A stretch of DNA of 64,000 nucleotides, from positions 372,001 through 436,000 of the forward strand of contig JBJHCY010000001.1 of assembly GCA_050486265.1 (NCBI GenBank). Direction: 5' to 3'. Under the pieces are notes generated by a model. It did no database searches. It was not told where the DNA came from and was given only the letters and a program-made list of their open reading frames with translations. Of this stretch, positions 16,653 to 26,274 are shown piece after piece (position 1 is the first letter of the stretch; the number at the start of each line of letters is the position of its first letter). Source of the stretch: SLFH01 sp050486265. GTDB lineage: Bacteria > Planctomycetota > Phycisphaerae > Phycisphaerales > UBA1924. The position numbers and the translations under genes were made by a program.

Positions 16653-18230
16653 TCAGTCCCGGTGCTCCGCGTCGACAACCGGCTCGGGCGTGTCGGGGTC
16701 CAGGTGGTGCAGCGCCCGCCAGATGTGGAACGCGGATCGGTCGAGGTGGATCACAGCCTCCGTGTACGCCGCGACCGCGCGGCTGTCGAGATCCCCCTCC
16801 GCCGCGTCGGCCAGCACCTTCCGACGGTTGGTCTTCCGGAGCTCGGCGAGCTCCTTCCCCAGTGTCTCGAGCTTCTGCGCCGGGACGGGCTGCGATGGAT
16901 CGTCGAGCCATTCCAGCGCGATCCGCCGCACCTGGTCGTAGCGGTCCCGCACCTCGCTCACCCGATCAGACCGGGGGATACTCTCGATCGCCGAAGCGTT
17001 GCCCGCCAGGCGTTCGATGTGGTCGATCGCGTGCAGCGTCGAGAGGTTCCGCTTCACATCCGACCGGTTCTGCCCCTCGCGCGACAACTCGGCCATAAAC
17101 TCGCGGATCCGCGACGCGGCGTTCTGCGCCCCGTCGACCGCCATCCGCGTCCGCCCCGCCCCGATCGCGGTCAGAAGCTCGTGAAGCGTCTCGGCGGCGC
17201 TGCGCCGGGCGGCCTCGGAAGCCACAGACCCCACACGCCCCACCGAGCGGTCGAGGAACCTCGTCGGCGAGGCCGACCGCTCGGGGATCAGCCGCTCGAC
17301 GAGTCTCGCGTACGCCCCGATCACCGGCAGCACCAGCAGCACGCCGACCACGCGTGTGAAGGTGTTGAACGCCGCCAGCGCCAGCACACCGGGCCCGACA
17401 CCGACGAGAGCGAACAGCCACAGCATCCCCTCGAGGAACGGTCTGAGGCTGACGATCAGCAGCCCCCCGAGGATCACATTGAAAAGCACATGCGCCATCG
17501 CGGTGCGTTTGGCGGTGACAGAAGCGCCGATCGCAGCGATCGCCGCGGCAACCGCCGCCCCGACATTCTGACCGATCACCAAAGCCGCCGATTGCTCGAA
17601 GTTCAGCGCACCCGAGGCGAGGGCCGCAAGGGTCGCCGCCAACGCGGCGCTGGCCGACTGGGTGACGATGGTCATGGCGAAGCCCGCGCCGAGAAGCACC
17701 ATCCGCCCGCCCCAACCCGCCCCGGGCAGCGACTCAGGCTCGATCCGCTCGGCCAGCCCGCCCATCGACTCCTGCATCCCAGACAAGCCGACAAAGAGCA
17801 TGCCGAAACCGGCGATCGCCGTCCCCAACGCCGCCGATCGGCCGATCCGAAGCAGCAGGATCATCGCACCAACCAGCACCAGCATCATCGCGTACGGGGA
17901 GATCGAGTACCGCATCCCCAAGACAGCCACCAGCCACCCCGTGCTGGTCGTCCCGATGTTGCTGCCCAGAACGACGCCGACGGCGGGCAGAAACCCGATC
18001 AGCCCCGCGCTGACGAACCCGATCGTCGCGATCGTTGTGGCGTTGGAAGACTGCACCAGCGCCGAGACGCCCGTTCCCGCCGCGATCCCCGAAACCGGCC
18101 CGCGGACGGTCTTGGTCAGGATGGTGCGCAGCGAATCGCCCGCGAGGGACTTCAGCCCGTCGGTCAGCAGCACCATCCCGAGAAGAAAGAGCCCGAGGCC
18201 GCCGAGGCCCTGGGCGATCATCGACAGCAT
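16653..18230 (-). CDS. Na/Pi-cotransporter family protein, copy 2 (divergent motifs)
   Basis: A 525-residue paralogue of the next gene, alignable end to end, with the same membrane part and C-terminal PhoU-like domain. The substrate motifs differ: the first QSS repeat reads LVQSSNATTIATIGF and the second reads TQSASAALAAT, while GQNMGTTLTAG of copy 1 is GQNVGAAVAAA here. In the SLC34-like family these motifs line the transport site, so substrate or coupling may differ. Tandem duplication followed by divergence is the simplest reading. Confidence 0.88.
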   Translation of the reverse strand: MLSMIAQGLGGLGLFLLGMVLLTDGLKSLAGDSLRTILTKTVRGPVSGIAAGTGVSALVQSSNATTIATIGFVSAGLIGFLPAVGVVLGSNIGTTSTGWLVAVLGMRYSISPYAMMLVLVGAMILLLRIGRSAALGTAIAGFGMLFVGLSGMQESMGGLAERIEPESLPGAGWGGRMVLLGAGFAMTIVTQSASAALAATLAALASGALNFEQSAALVIGQNVGAAVAAAIAAIGASVTAKRTAMAHVLFNVILGGLLIVSLRPFLEGMLWLFALVGVGPGVLALAAFNTFTRVVGVLLVLPVIGAYARLVERLIPERSASPTRFLDRSVGRVGSVASEAARRSAAETLHELLTAIGAGRTRMAVDGAQNAASRIREFMAELSREGQNRSDVKRNLSTLHAIDHIERLAGNASAIESIPRSDRVSEVRDRYDQVRRIALEWLDDPSQPVPAQKLETLGKELAELRKTNRRKVLADAAEGDLDSRAVAAYTEAVIHLDRSAFHIWRALHHLDPDTPEPVVDAEHRD

Positions 18231-18293
18231 AGATGAAGATTATGCAAAGAACCGGTCCGGTCGAACCCGAGAGGACAAAGCCGGGCGTCGGGC

Positions 18294-21200
18294 TCAGGCG
18301 GTGGTGGGGGTGTTCGGGCCGACCCCGCCCTCGGCCTTCCGCCGATCGCTCTCCTGCTTGACGCTGTCGGTGAGCGAGCTGAGCTGCTCGCGGAGCCGGC
18401 GCTCGGTCGCCCCCGAGGGCTGGGTGAGCCTGCCCAGAAGGGTGTACAGCGACGGGATCAGGAAGAGCGTCAGCAGCGTGGCGAAGCTCATGCCCCCGAC
18501 GATCACGATGCCGATCGCCCGCCGACCCTCCGCGCCCGCGCCGCTCGCCAAGACCAGGGGGATCGCCCCGAGGATCGTCGAGATCGCGGTCATCATGATC
18601 GGCCTGAAGCGGATCTTGGCCGCCTCGCGCGCCGCGTCGGCGAGCTCGAACCCGCGGGCCCGGAGCTGGTTGGCGAACTCGACCATCAGGATCCCGTTCT
18701 TGGTCATCAGACCGATCAACAGGATCAGCCCGATCTGGCTGTAGATGTTCAGCGACTCGCCGGTGTACAGCAGCGTCGCCAGGCCTCCGGTGATCGCCAG
18801 AGGCACCGAGCACAGGATCGTGAACGGGTGCACAACGCTCTCGAACTGCGCCGCCAGCGCCAGATAGACCAAGAGCAGCGCGAGGCCGAAAGTGATGTAC
18901 AGCTGCATCGACGAATCGCGGAACTCCAGCGACTCGCCAAGGTAGTTCACAGACGCACCGGGCGGCAGGCGATCGCGCACGAGCTCGTCCAGCCGGTCCA
19001 ACGCCTCGCCCAGCGAAGAGCCCGCGCCGACCTGCCCCGTCAGCACCACCGACGGAACGCGGTTGATCCGGGTCAGGTCGCGCACCGTTCCAGATTCCTC
19101 CATCGTCACCAGCGCCGACAGCGGCGTCAGCGTCCCCGCGTCCGAACGCACATAAATCTCAGCCAGGTCCGACGGATTGGCGCGGTCCTGCGGGCGCGCC
19201 TGCAGCAGCACCTTGTACAGCTCGCCCCGATCGAAGTACTCGGTCACCTCGCGCCCGCCGAGGAAAGTCTGGATCGTCCGGCCGATCGTCCGCACATCGA
19301 CGCCCAAGTCGATCGCCCGTTCGCGGTCGATCGAGATCGAAAGCTGCGGCTGCGTCTGCTCGAAGTCCATCCGCAGGTTGTCGAAGATCGGGTCGCCCTG
19401 CGCCGCGTCGGCGACGATCTGCGCCCACTCGCGGGCCGACTCGAAGTCCGGCCCGCCGATGGCGTACTGGATCGGTTCGCCCGCGCCGCGGATGCCGAAG
19501 CCGGCGGGGTTGATCGGGATCACCCTCGCGCCGGGGATCGCCCTCAGACGCGGCGCGAGCTCGGCGACGAGTTCGGGCTGGCTGATGTCGCGGTCGCGCC
19601 AGTCGGTCAGCCGGACGATCACGCGGGCGGTGTTGACCTGGTTCGCACCGCCGAAACCCGGCGCGACGATCGAGATCACGCGCGTGATCGGCTGGCCCTC
19701 GCCCGAACGGTCGGCGAGGATCTCCTCAATCGCTTCGACCTGGCGCCGAGTGAAGTTCAGTGACGCACCCTCGGGCGCGTCGACGCGGATCACGAACCGG
19801 CCCTGGTCCTCCGTCGGCGCCAGTTCGCTGGGCAGATGGTCGAAGAAGTACGCCGCGGCCCCCGTGATCGCCAGCACAACCACGAGGCTCAGCCATCGGA
19901 GCTTGATCGCGACGCCGACCGCCCCGCCGTAGAGGTTCAGCAGGCCGCCCAGGAGCCCGGTGTCCGGCGCCTCGGCCTTGCCCTTGGCCGCACGCTTCTT
20001 GGCGCGTCGCTCGGCCCTGGCCTTCTTCCGTTCGGACCGTGCCTTGCGCGCCTTGGGCTTGCGAAGCACCTGCGAGCTGAGCATCGCGCCCAGCGTCAGG
20101 GCCGTGAAGCTCGAGATAATCACCGCCCCCGCCAGCGTCAGCCCGAACTCGGTGAACAGACGCCCGACCTTGCCCGTCAGGAACGCCAGCGGCACAAACA
20201 CCGCCACCAGCACCACCGTCGTCGCCACGACCGCGAAGCCGACCTCGTTCGCCCCGTTCACCGCCGCGGCCAGCTTCGGCTCGCCCCCGCGGATCCGCCG
20301 CTCGATGTTCTCCAGCACCACGATCGAGTCGTCGACCACCAGCCCGATCGCCAGCACCGCAGCCAGCAGCGTCAGCACATTGATCGAAAACCCCGCCGCG
20401 TACAGCAGCGTCACCGTCCCGAAAACCGACACCGGGATCGCCAGCGCCGGCACGATCGTCGCCCGAAGCGACCCCAGAAACACCATGATCACCAGCACCA
20501 CCAGACCGAACGCGATGGTCAGGGTCTTGGCGACCTCCCGGATCGAGGTGTTGATGTAGATCGAATCGTCAGACGAGATGTCCAGGTCGACCCCGTCGGG
20601 CAGCGTGCGCCGGACCACATCGACCTCGGCCCGCACCGCGTTGGCGACCTCGACCGTGTTGGCGTTGGACTGGCGGATGATCCCAAGCGAGACCGAGTTG
20701 CGCCCGTTGACGCTGAACGCCGAACGGTCGTCCTCCGCCCCGAGCCCGACCTCGGCGACATCCATCAGGCGGATCGGCCCCGACGGGGTTCTGCGGATCA
20801 CCAGCCGCTCGAACTCCTCGATGCTCTGCAGGCGGGAATCGGTCTGCACCGAGAGCTCCGCCAGCCTCGATTCGACACGCCCGGAGGGCAGCTCCAGGTT
20901 CTCAGCCTCAAGCCTCGACTCGATCTCCGCGACCGTCACGCCACGCGCCGCCATCGCCCGCCGATCGAGCCAGATCCGCATCGCGTAGCGACGCTCACCA
21001 CCGATCCGCACGCGCGACACGCCGTCGACTAGCGACAACCGCTCCTCCAGCCGGCGCGACGCGAAGTCCGTCAGCTCGAGGTTGTCAAGACGATCGCTGG
21101 TCAGGCTCAGCCACATGATCGGCGAGGCGTCGCTGCTCGCCTTCCGCACGACCGGCTCGTCGGCGTCCATCGGCAGGTTGTCGCGGGCGCGGTTGATCTG

Positions 21201-21530
21201 GTCGCGCACATCCGCCGCCGCGAGGTCGAGGTCACGCGTCAGGTTGAACTCGATATTGATGCGGCTGCTGCCGTCGCGGCTGGTCGACTCCATCGACCGG
21301 ATGCCCTCGATCCCCGTCAGCCGATCGAGCAGACGCTTGGTCACCTCGGCGTCCACCACCGAGGCGGACGCACCGCGGTAGCTCGTCGAGACCGAAACCA
21401 CCGGCGGGTCGACATCGGGGTACTGCCGGATCTCCAGCCTCGTCAGCGAGACCAGACCGAACACCAGAATGACGGCGGCGAAGACGCCGGCCAGCACCGG
21501 CCTCCGGACAGAAATCGTTGAAATGACCAT
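18294..21530 (-). CDS. RND efflux permease (AcrB/MexF type)
   Basis: A 1078-residue inner-membrane proton/drug antiporter of the HAE1 type. TM4 carries the proton-relay aspartates in LAIGLVVDDSIVVLENIERR; the N-terminus MVISTISVRRPVLAGVFAA and the late block GLMTKNGILMVEFANQLR are typical. An unusual stretch rich in Lys and Arg at about residues 500-535 (KKARAERRAKKRAAKGK) lies in the cytosolic loop between the two membrane halves. Its ATG shares one base with the stop of the adaptor gene. No outer-membrane factor gene is nearby. Confidence 0.95.
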   Translation of the reverse strand: MVISTISVRRPVLAGVFAAVILVFGLVSLTRLEIRQYPDVDPPVVSVSTSYRGASASVVDAEVTKRLLDRLTGIEGIRSMESTSRDGSSRINIEFNLTRDLDLAAADVRDQINRARDNLPMDADEPVVRKASSDASPIMWLSLTSDRLDNLELTDFASRRLEERLSLVDGVSRVRIGGERRYAMRIWLDRRAMAARGVTVAEIESRLEAENLELPSGRVESRLAELSVQTDSRLQSIEEFERLVIRRTPSGPIRLMDVAEVGLGAEDDRSAFSVNGRNSVSLGIIRQSNANTVEVANAVRAEVDVVRRTLPDGVDLDISSDDSIYINTSIREVAKTLTIAFGLVVLVIMVFLGSLRATIVPALAIPVSVFGTVTLLYAAGFSINVLTLLAAVLAIGLVVDDSIVVLENIERRIRGGEPKLAAAVNGANEVGFAVVATTVVLVAVFVPLAFLTGKVGRLFTEFGLTLAGAVIISSFTALTLGAMLSSQVLRKPKARKARSERKKARAERRAKKRAAKGKAEAPDTGLLGGLLNLYGGAVGVAIKLRWLSLVVVLAITGAAAYFFDHLPSELAPTEDQGRFVIRVDAPEGASLNFTRRQVEAIEEILADRSGEGQPITRVISIVAPGFGGANQVNTARVIVRLTDWRDRDISQPELVAELAPRLRAIPGARVIPINPAGFGIRGAGEPIQYAIGGPDFESAREWAQIVADAAQGDPIFDNLRMDFEQTQPQLSISIDRERAIDLGVDVRTIGRTIQTFLGGREVTEYFDRGELYKVLLQARPQDRANPSDLAEIYVRSDAGTLTPLSALVTMEESGTVRDLTRINRVPSVVLTGQVGAGSSLGEALDRLDELVRDRLPPGASVNYLGESLEFRDSSMQLYITFGLALLLVYLALAAQFESVVHPFTILCSVPLAITGGLATLLYTGESLNIYSQIGLILLIGLMTKNGILMVEFANQLRARGFELADAAREAAKIRFRPIMMTAISTILGAIPLVLASGAGAEGRRAIGIVIVGGMSFATLLTLFLIPSLYTLLGRLTQPSGATERRLREQLSSLTDSVKQESDRRKAEGGVGPNTPTTA

Positions 21531-22759
21531 CAGCCGCCGCCGTTCTCGCCCACGATTCCCGGCTCACGCCTCGAGGCCGGCTCGACGACAAAGCCCGACT
21601 CGGTCATGACCGGTTGCTCGGCCAAAGGCCTGCCGGGAATGACGCCGAGCTCCGCCAGCGTCTCATCGGCCGAGACGCTGACGGGCACGCCCTCGCGGAG
21701 CTTCTGCACGCCGCCGGTGACCACGACCTCGCCCGCCACGATGCCTTCTGCGATCTCAACCAGCCCCGACATCCGCGAGGCGAGCCTCACACGCCGGCGC
21801 GTCGCCTTGCCGTCCTCGACAACAAACGCTTCGACGCGGTTGCCCTCGATCACCAACGCCGACTCGGGCACCAGCACCGCGTCCTCGTCAACCCCCGTCA
21901 CCAGCGCAATGTTCACAAACATCCCGGGGCGGAGCAGACCGTCGGGGTTCTCTACCCTGGCGAAGACATCGGCCGCACGGGAGACCGGATCGATCTCGGC
22001 GCCGATCGCCGCGAGCTCACCGTCGAAGTCCTTTTCGCGGAACGCGGGTGTCTGGGCCTTGACCTTCAGCCCGATCCGGAGATCCGCCAGCGCCCGCTCG
22101 GGCACCGAGAACGCGACCTCGATCGGGTCGACGCTGTTGAGCACCGCGACCGCGTCGCCCGGGCTCACCAGCGCGCCCATGCTCACCAGCCGACGCGTCA
22201 CGCGCCCCGCAAACGGCGCGCGGATCGTGTGGTCCTCGTGCACAGCCTTGGCCCGATCACGCTCAGCCTCGGCCTCGGCGACCGCGGTCCGCGCGTCGTC
22301 GAGCTCGGCCGGGTTGGCGGCGCCCCGTTCGAACGCGGTCCGCGTCCGCTCCAAGCGGAGACTCAGGCGTTCGAGCCTCGCCTCGGCCGCTCTCAGGTCC
22401 GCCGAGGCCCGACGGTCGTCGAGCTCGATCAGTTCCTGATTCGCGATGACCATGGCCTCGTCGTCAAACCCAATCCACGAGACCGTGCCCGTCACCTCCG
22501 CCGTCACAGAGACCGCATCGACAGCCCTCGTTGATCCGACCAGCCGCAGCGTCCGCTCGATCGGGCTCGTCCAGGCCTCGACCACCAGCACCTCGACCGG
22601 GCTCTGCGCCGAAGCGGGCGAGGCGGCGCCGCCCTCGTCATCGGCGCACCCACCGAGCGCCAGCCCGAAACCGAGCAACGCACAAATACCGATCACACCC
22701 GGTCGCCATACCTTGCTGTAGCGGGGGAACGGCCGGGCTGAGGTTCGGGGCTGCGTCAT
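21530..22759 (-). CDS. RND efflux periplasmic adaptor (membrane fusion lipoprotein)
   Basis: A 409-residue adaptor. A signal peptide ends in a lipobox (LALGGCADD), so it is probably anchored by lipid. Then come the barrel-sandwich half VTAEVTGTVSWIGFDDEAMV, a helical hairpin (about residues 115-170), the second lipoyl half IRAPFAGRVTRRLVSMGALV and the beta-barrel with LRPGMFVNIALV. It pairs with the permease directly downstream. A 14-bp palindrome sits 71 bases upstream of the start. Confidence 0.93.
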   Translation of the reverse strand: MTQPRTSARPFPRYSKVWRPGVIGICALLGFGLALGGCADDEGGAASPASAQSPVEVLVVEAWTSPIERTLRLVGSTRAVDAVSVTAEVTGTVSWIGFDDEAMVIANQELIELDDRRASADLRAAEARLERLSLRLERTRTAFERGAANPAELDDARTAVAEAEAERDRAKAVHEDHTIRAPFAGRVTRRLVSMGALVSPGDAVAVLNSVDPIEVAFSVPERALADLRIGLKVKAQTPAFREKDFDGELAAIGAEIDPVSRAADVFARVENPDGLLRPGMFVNIALVTGVDEDAVLVPESALVIEGNRVEAFVVEDGKATRRRVRLASRMSGLVEIAEGIVAGEVVVTGGVQKLREGVPVSVSADETLAELGVIPGRPLAEQPVMTESGFVVEPASRREPGIVGENGGG

Positions 22760-22829
22760 GGATATCGTGTTTCGCGGCTGCTGCCGCTGCGGATGCCTCC
22801 GCGCGGCGATCGGTCAGGGCAATATGCGG

Positions 22830-22843
22830 GATCTCCAGAGATC
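22830..22843. promoter_or_regulatory. Palindrome upstream of the RND operon
   Basis: GATCTC-CA-GAGATC is a perfect 14-bp inverted repeat 71 bases before the adaptor start. It could be an operator for a local regulator, but none is encoded next to it and the motif is not one I recognise. The rest of 22760-23015 shows no gene. Confidence 0.35.
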
Positions 22844-23015
22844 GTGGGCATAACCCCGATCGGCTGTTGAGTGTTCCGCCCAACAACCGAAACAACCCCG
22901 CTCCCACTGATAGCAGGCGCCGAACGCAAAGATGCAGTTTCCAGCGACCCAACGGACCGCCCGGGCCCGCATCCACTGGGCCCAAACCCGTCCCCGGGCG
23001 CTGTCAAAAGCCCGG

Positions 23016-24428
23016 TCAGGCCGGGATCGACGCCGCCTCGGTCACCACGCTGTGCACATCCGCCAAGTGGCAGACCGGCTCGATCAGCTCAGACCCCGGC
23101 CCGATCGCGGTCAGCTCGATCATGTCCGAGGTGTGGTTCGGGCTCATGAACGAAACAGCGTAGTGGTTCGCCAAGACCGCCCCGAGGTTGCCGATCAGCC
23201 CGTTCAGCGGGTCGAACCCGTGCACCCGCTTCCCGTGCAGACGCTCACGGGCGAGCCAACCGAGTTCCCCGTCGGAGAGGTCGCAGCCCGCCGCCGAAAG
23301 CACGAGCTCGTGGGTCAGCCGCTTCCACTCCGCCTCGTCCTCGGTGCGGGGCAGGCGGTCCCTGATCCACGAGGCCGAGTGCCGGGCGTTCAGCAGCCTC
23401 TGAAACCCGTTCTCCGCCGAGCGGAGGTACAGGCTCAGCCCCGGGTTGGCGTTGCCGTGGTCGGTGGTCACGATCAGCAGCGTGTCGTCGCGATCCATGG
23501 TGAACTCCATGGCCGTTTCGACCGCTGCATCGAAGGCGAGCTGATCGAACAGCAGGCCGACCGCGTCGTTGCCGTGCGCCGCGTGGTCCACACGCCCGCC
23601 CTCGATCTGCACAAAGAAACCGGTCCCTGCCTCCAACGCGTCGAGGTGCAACCGCTTCAGGGCCAGGCCAGTCATCTCCGCAAGCGACGGGACCTCTTCC
23701 GTGCGATCACGCTCGTAGGGCAGATGGTCCTCGGTGAACACGCCGACAAGACGCCCGCCCTCCCGGTAGCCACGCCGGAGCTCGCCCGCTGTGCGCACGG
23801 CGTGTACATCGCTGTAGCCGGCGAGCAGCTCGGGCGTCACAAACTCGCTGCCGCCCCCCATGACCACATCGATCCCGCGTTCGAGCATCTGTGCAGCGAT
23901 CTCGTGGTACATCGCCCGGCGCGGGATGTTGACCACAAAGCTCGCCGGCGTGGCGTGCGGGATCGTCGTCGTCGTGACCACGCCCGTCTTCATCCCTCGC
24001 TCTCGGGCCCCGATCAGGATCGGTGTCGGGCTGCGCCCGTCGGGCGTGATGCACAGCGCCCCGCTGTCGACCCGCTCGCCGATACTCCACGCCGTCCCGG
24101 CCGCTGCCGAGTCCGTGACCAGCGAGTTCGCCGACTCGGTCATGCACAGCGACCGGCGAACGCCCTGCGTCCCCATCAGCCTCGCCCACGCGCTCGGACG
24201 CCCGCGCATCCTCCGCGAGGCCATGTCCGCCAGCGTCCAGGTCCCGGAGCTCATTCCGTCGGAGACCATGAAGATCACATTGCGGGCCCGACGCCGACGC
24301 GTCACCACCCGCTCGCCGAGCAACGACGCCGAGGCCCCGCTGCCCGCCGCGGCGATGGAGCTGCCGGCGACAAACCCCATGAAACCTCTGCGGCTCAGCC
24401 CGCCCGACGGATTCGGATCTTTGCGCAT
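23016..24428 (-). CDS. Tat-exported alkaline phosphatase
   Basis: A 470-residue PhoA-fold phosphatase. The N-terminus has a twin-arginine signal (LSRRGFMGFVAGSS) and a hydrophobic stretch, so it is exported folded. Active-site elements are FMVSDGMSSG (metal aspartate), the serine nucleophile in LVTDSAAAGTAWS, IEGGRVDHAAHGNDA and VTTDHGNAN (metal Asp/His). It releases phosphate from esters outside the cytoplasm. In the wider context two Na/Pi-type transporters lie upstream. The start ATG 24428 gives the complete Tat motif. Confidence 0.92.
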   Translation of the reverse strand: MRKDPNPSGGLSRRGFMGFVAGSSIAAAGSGASASLLGERVVTRRRRARNVIFMVSDGMSSGTWTLADMASRRMRGRPSAWARLMGTQGVRRSLCMTESANSLVTDSAAAGTAWSIGERVDSGALCITPDGRSPTPILIGARERGMKTGVVTTTTIPHATPASFVVNIPRRAMYHEIAAQMLERGIDVVMGGGSEFVTPELLAGYSDVHAVRTAGELRRGYREGGRLVGVFTEDHLPYERDRTEEVPSLAEMTGLALKRLHLDALEAGTGFFVQIEGGRVDHAAHGNDAVGLLFDQLAFDAAVETAMEFTMDRDDTLLIVTTDHGNANPGLSLYLRSAENGFQRLLNARHSASWIRDRLPRTEDEAEWKRLTHELVLSAAGCDLSDGELGWLARERLHGKRVHGFDPLNGLIGNLGAVLANHYAVSFMSPNHTSDMIELTAIGPGSELIEPVCHLADVHSVVTEAASIPA

Positions 24429-24529
24429 GAACCGATGGTGGCGCCACGGCTGCGCGAAGTCTACCGAACCTTGTATTCAGACTCTGTGTGCGTCGGATCG
24501 GGTGTCGTCGGGCGCACAACCCGGCCCAC

Positions 24530-24571
24530 AAAAAGACCGCCGGGGCCCATGAACGGATGGAGCCCCGGCGG
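24530..24571 (-). terminator. Rho-independent terminator of katA
   Basis: On the minus strand a perfect 10-bp stem, CCGCCGGGGC (24571-24562) with GCCCCGGCGG (24546-24537), has a 15-base loop and is followed by TCTTTTT (24536-24530). It lies about 50 bases after the catalase stop. Confidence 0.85.
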
Positions 24572-24619
24572 CGAACGGGCGGGTTCAGTTCTTTGTACGC
24601 GGCCTACGCCGCGACGGAT

Positions 24620-26131
24620 TCACGCCCCTGCGGTCTGCATGAGCGCCGAAACATCGACGCCCAGCTTCTCCGCAACGCGCCGGCCGTAGTCCTCGTCGGC
24701 CCTGAAGAAGTGGCAGAGCTGACGCATCCGCACCTCTTCCCGGGCCTGGCCGAGCACCCCGGCGATCCTCGTCGCCAAACGGTCGCGGTGCGCTTCGTCG
24801 AACATGCGGTACAGGTTCCCCGCCTGCGTGTAGTCGTCGTGGTCGACGGTCGAGTCGTACCGGTCGACGATCGCCTCGCCGATGTCCCACGCCGGGTCGA
24901 CGAACTTCTCATCAGGCATCGGCGAGCCCGAGCGGGTGTTGGGCCAGTAGTTCGGCGCCCCGCCGTAGGTCTCCGCCGTGGCGCCCTGCCCGTCACGCAT
25001 GTAGTGCATCACCGGGCAGCGCGGCTTGTTCACCGGGATCTGGTGGTGGTTCACGCCAAGCCGGTGCAGGTGCGTGTCGGCGTACGACATCAGCCTCGCC
25101 TGCAGCATCTTGTCAGGGCTCGGCCCGATGCCGGGAACAAGCGCCGAGGGCTTGAACGCCGCCTGCTCCACCTCCGCGTGGTAGTTCTCCGGGTTCCGGT
25201 TCAGCTCCAGCTTGCCGACCTCGATCAGCGGGAAATCCCCGTGCGGCCACACCTTCGTCAGATCGAACGGGTTCCAGCCGGTCTTCTGCGACCACGCGTC
25301 GGCCTGGCTCTGGGTCATCACCTGGATCTTCAGCGTCCAGCTCGGGAACTCGCCCCGCTCGATCGCCTCGAACAGGTCGCGCTGGTGGCTCTCACGGTCC
25401 TGCCCGACAACCTTCGCCGCCTCGTCGTCCATCCAGTTCTTGATGCCCTGATCGGTCTTGAAGTGGAACTTCACCCACACCCGCTCGCCCTCGGCGTTGA
25501 TCAGGCTGTAGGTGTGGCTGCCGTAGCCGTTGACATTCCGGTACGACGCCGGAAGCCCGCGGTCGGAGAACAGGATCGTGACCTGGTGCAAAGACTCCGG
25601 GCACTGGCTCCAGAAATCCCACTGCATGTCCATGTCGCGGACATTGCTCTTGGGGTCGCGCTTCTGCGTGTGGATGAAGTTCTGAAATTTGTACGGATCA
25701 CGCACAAAGAACACGGGGGTGTTGTTGCCCACCATGTCCCAGTTCCCCTCGTCGGTGTAGAACTTCACGGCAAACCCGCGGACATCACGCTCCCCGTCCG
25801 CCGCCCCGCGCTCGCCCGCGACCGTCGAGAACCGCAGGAAACACTCGGTCTTCTTCCCGACCTTCGAGAAGATCGACGCCTTCGTGTACTTGGTGATGTC
25901 GCCGGTGACGGTGAAGGTGCCGTACGCGCCCGACCCCTTGGCGTGCACCACACGCTCGGGGATCCGCTCGCGGTTGAAGTGCTGCATCTGCTCGATCAGC
26001 TGCACATCCTGCATCAGCAGCGGGCCCTTGGGCCCGGCCGTCAGCGCGTGCTGACGCCCGATCGGGGCGCCCTCGGCGGTGGTCAAAACGGGGCACTTGT
26101 TCTGGCCTTTGTTGCCGCTGTTCTGGCTCAT
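24620..26131 (-). CDS. katA: Monofunctional heme catalase
   Basis: A 503-residue small-subunit (clade 3 type) catalase that disproportionates hydrogen peroxide. Active-site histidine is in RVVHAKGSGAYG, the asparagine in VGNNTPVFFVRD and the proximal tyrosine in RLMSYADTHLHRLG. It is preceded by a TTGACA/TAGTCT promoter and followed by a strong terminator, so it is transcribed alone. Divergent oxyR with an OxyR-like site between them indicates peroxide induction. Confidence 0.96.
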   Translation of the reverse strand: MSQNSGNKGQNKCPVLTTAEGAPIGRQHALTAGPKGPLLMQDVQLIEQMQHFNRERIPERVVHAKGSGAYGTFTVTGDITKYTKASIFSKVGKKTECFLRFSTVAGERGAADGERDVRGFAVKFYTDEGNWDMVGNNTPVFFVRDPYKFQNFIHTQKRDPKSNVRDMDMQWDFWSQCPESLHQVTILFSDRGLPASYRNVNGYGSHTYSLINAEGERVWVKFHFKTDQGIKNWMDDEAAKVVGQDRESHQRDLFEAIERGEFPSWTLKIQVMTQSQADAWSQKTGWNPFDLTKVWPHGDFPLIEVGKLELNRNPENYHAEVEQAAFKPSALVPGIGPSPDKMLQARLMSYADTHLHRLGVNHHQIPVNKPRCPVMHYMRDGQGATAETYGGAPNYWPNTRSGSPMPDEKFVDPAWDIGEAIVDRYDSTVDHDDYTQAGNLYRMFDEAHRDRLATRIAGVLGQAREEVRMRQLCHFFRADEDYGRRVAEKLGVDVSALMQTAGA

Positions 26132-26208
26132 GTCTTCTCCTGCGTTCGCCTGTCTACCGCACGCCCTGCGGGGGCCAGCGTGCGGGTCATCACTGCTGTT
26201 ATCCGGAC

Positions 26209-26237
26209 AGACTAGCGAGCCGTGGTATATGTGTCAA
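26209..26237 (-). promoter_or_regulatory. katA promoter
   Basis: On the minus strand TTGACA (26237-26232) and TAGTCT (26214-26209) are 17 bases apart, 78 bases before the katA ATG. The OxyR-type half site at 26260-26274 lies just upstream of the -35 box, where an activator would bind. Confidence 0.65.
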
Positions 26238-26259
26238 CAATTCTTGATGCGATTGTGCT

Positions 26260-26274
26260 ATAGTATCTGCCTAT
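26260..26274. promoter_or_regulatory. Putative OxyR site between katA and oxyR
   Basis: ATAG-N7-CTAT, half of the classical OxyR element, with CTAT overlapping the oxyR start codon. Binding would activate katA from upstream of its -35 box and block oxyR translation initiation or transcription, the usual autoregulation. A second half site with the same spacing was not seen. Confidence 0.5.

Noticed and set aside
15020..18230. Assembly duplication of the Na/Pi transporter gene
   Set aside because: The copies differ throughout at protein and DNA level, so this is an old tandem duplication.
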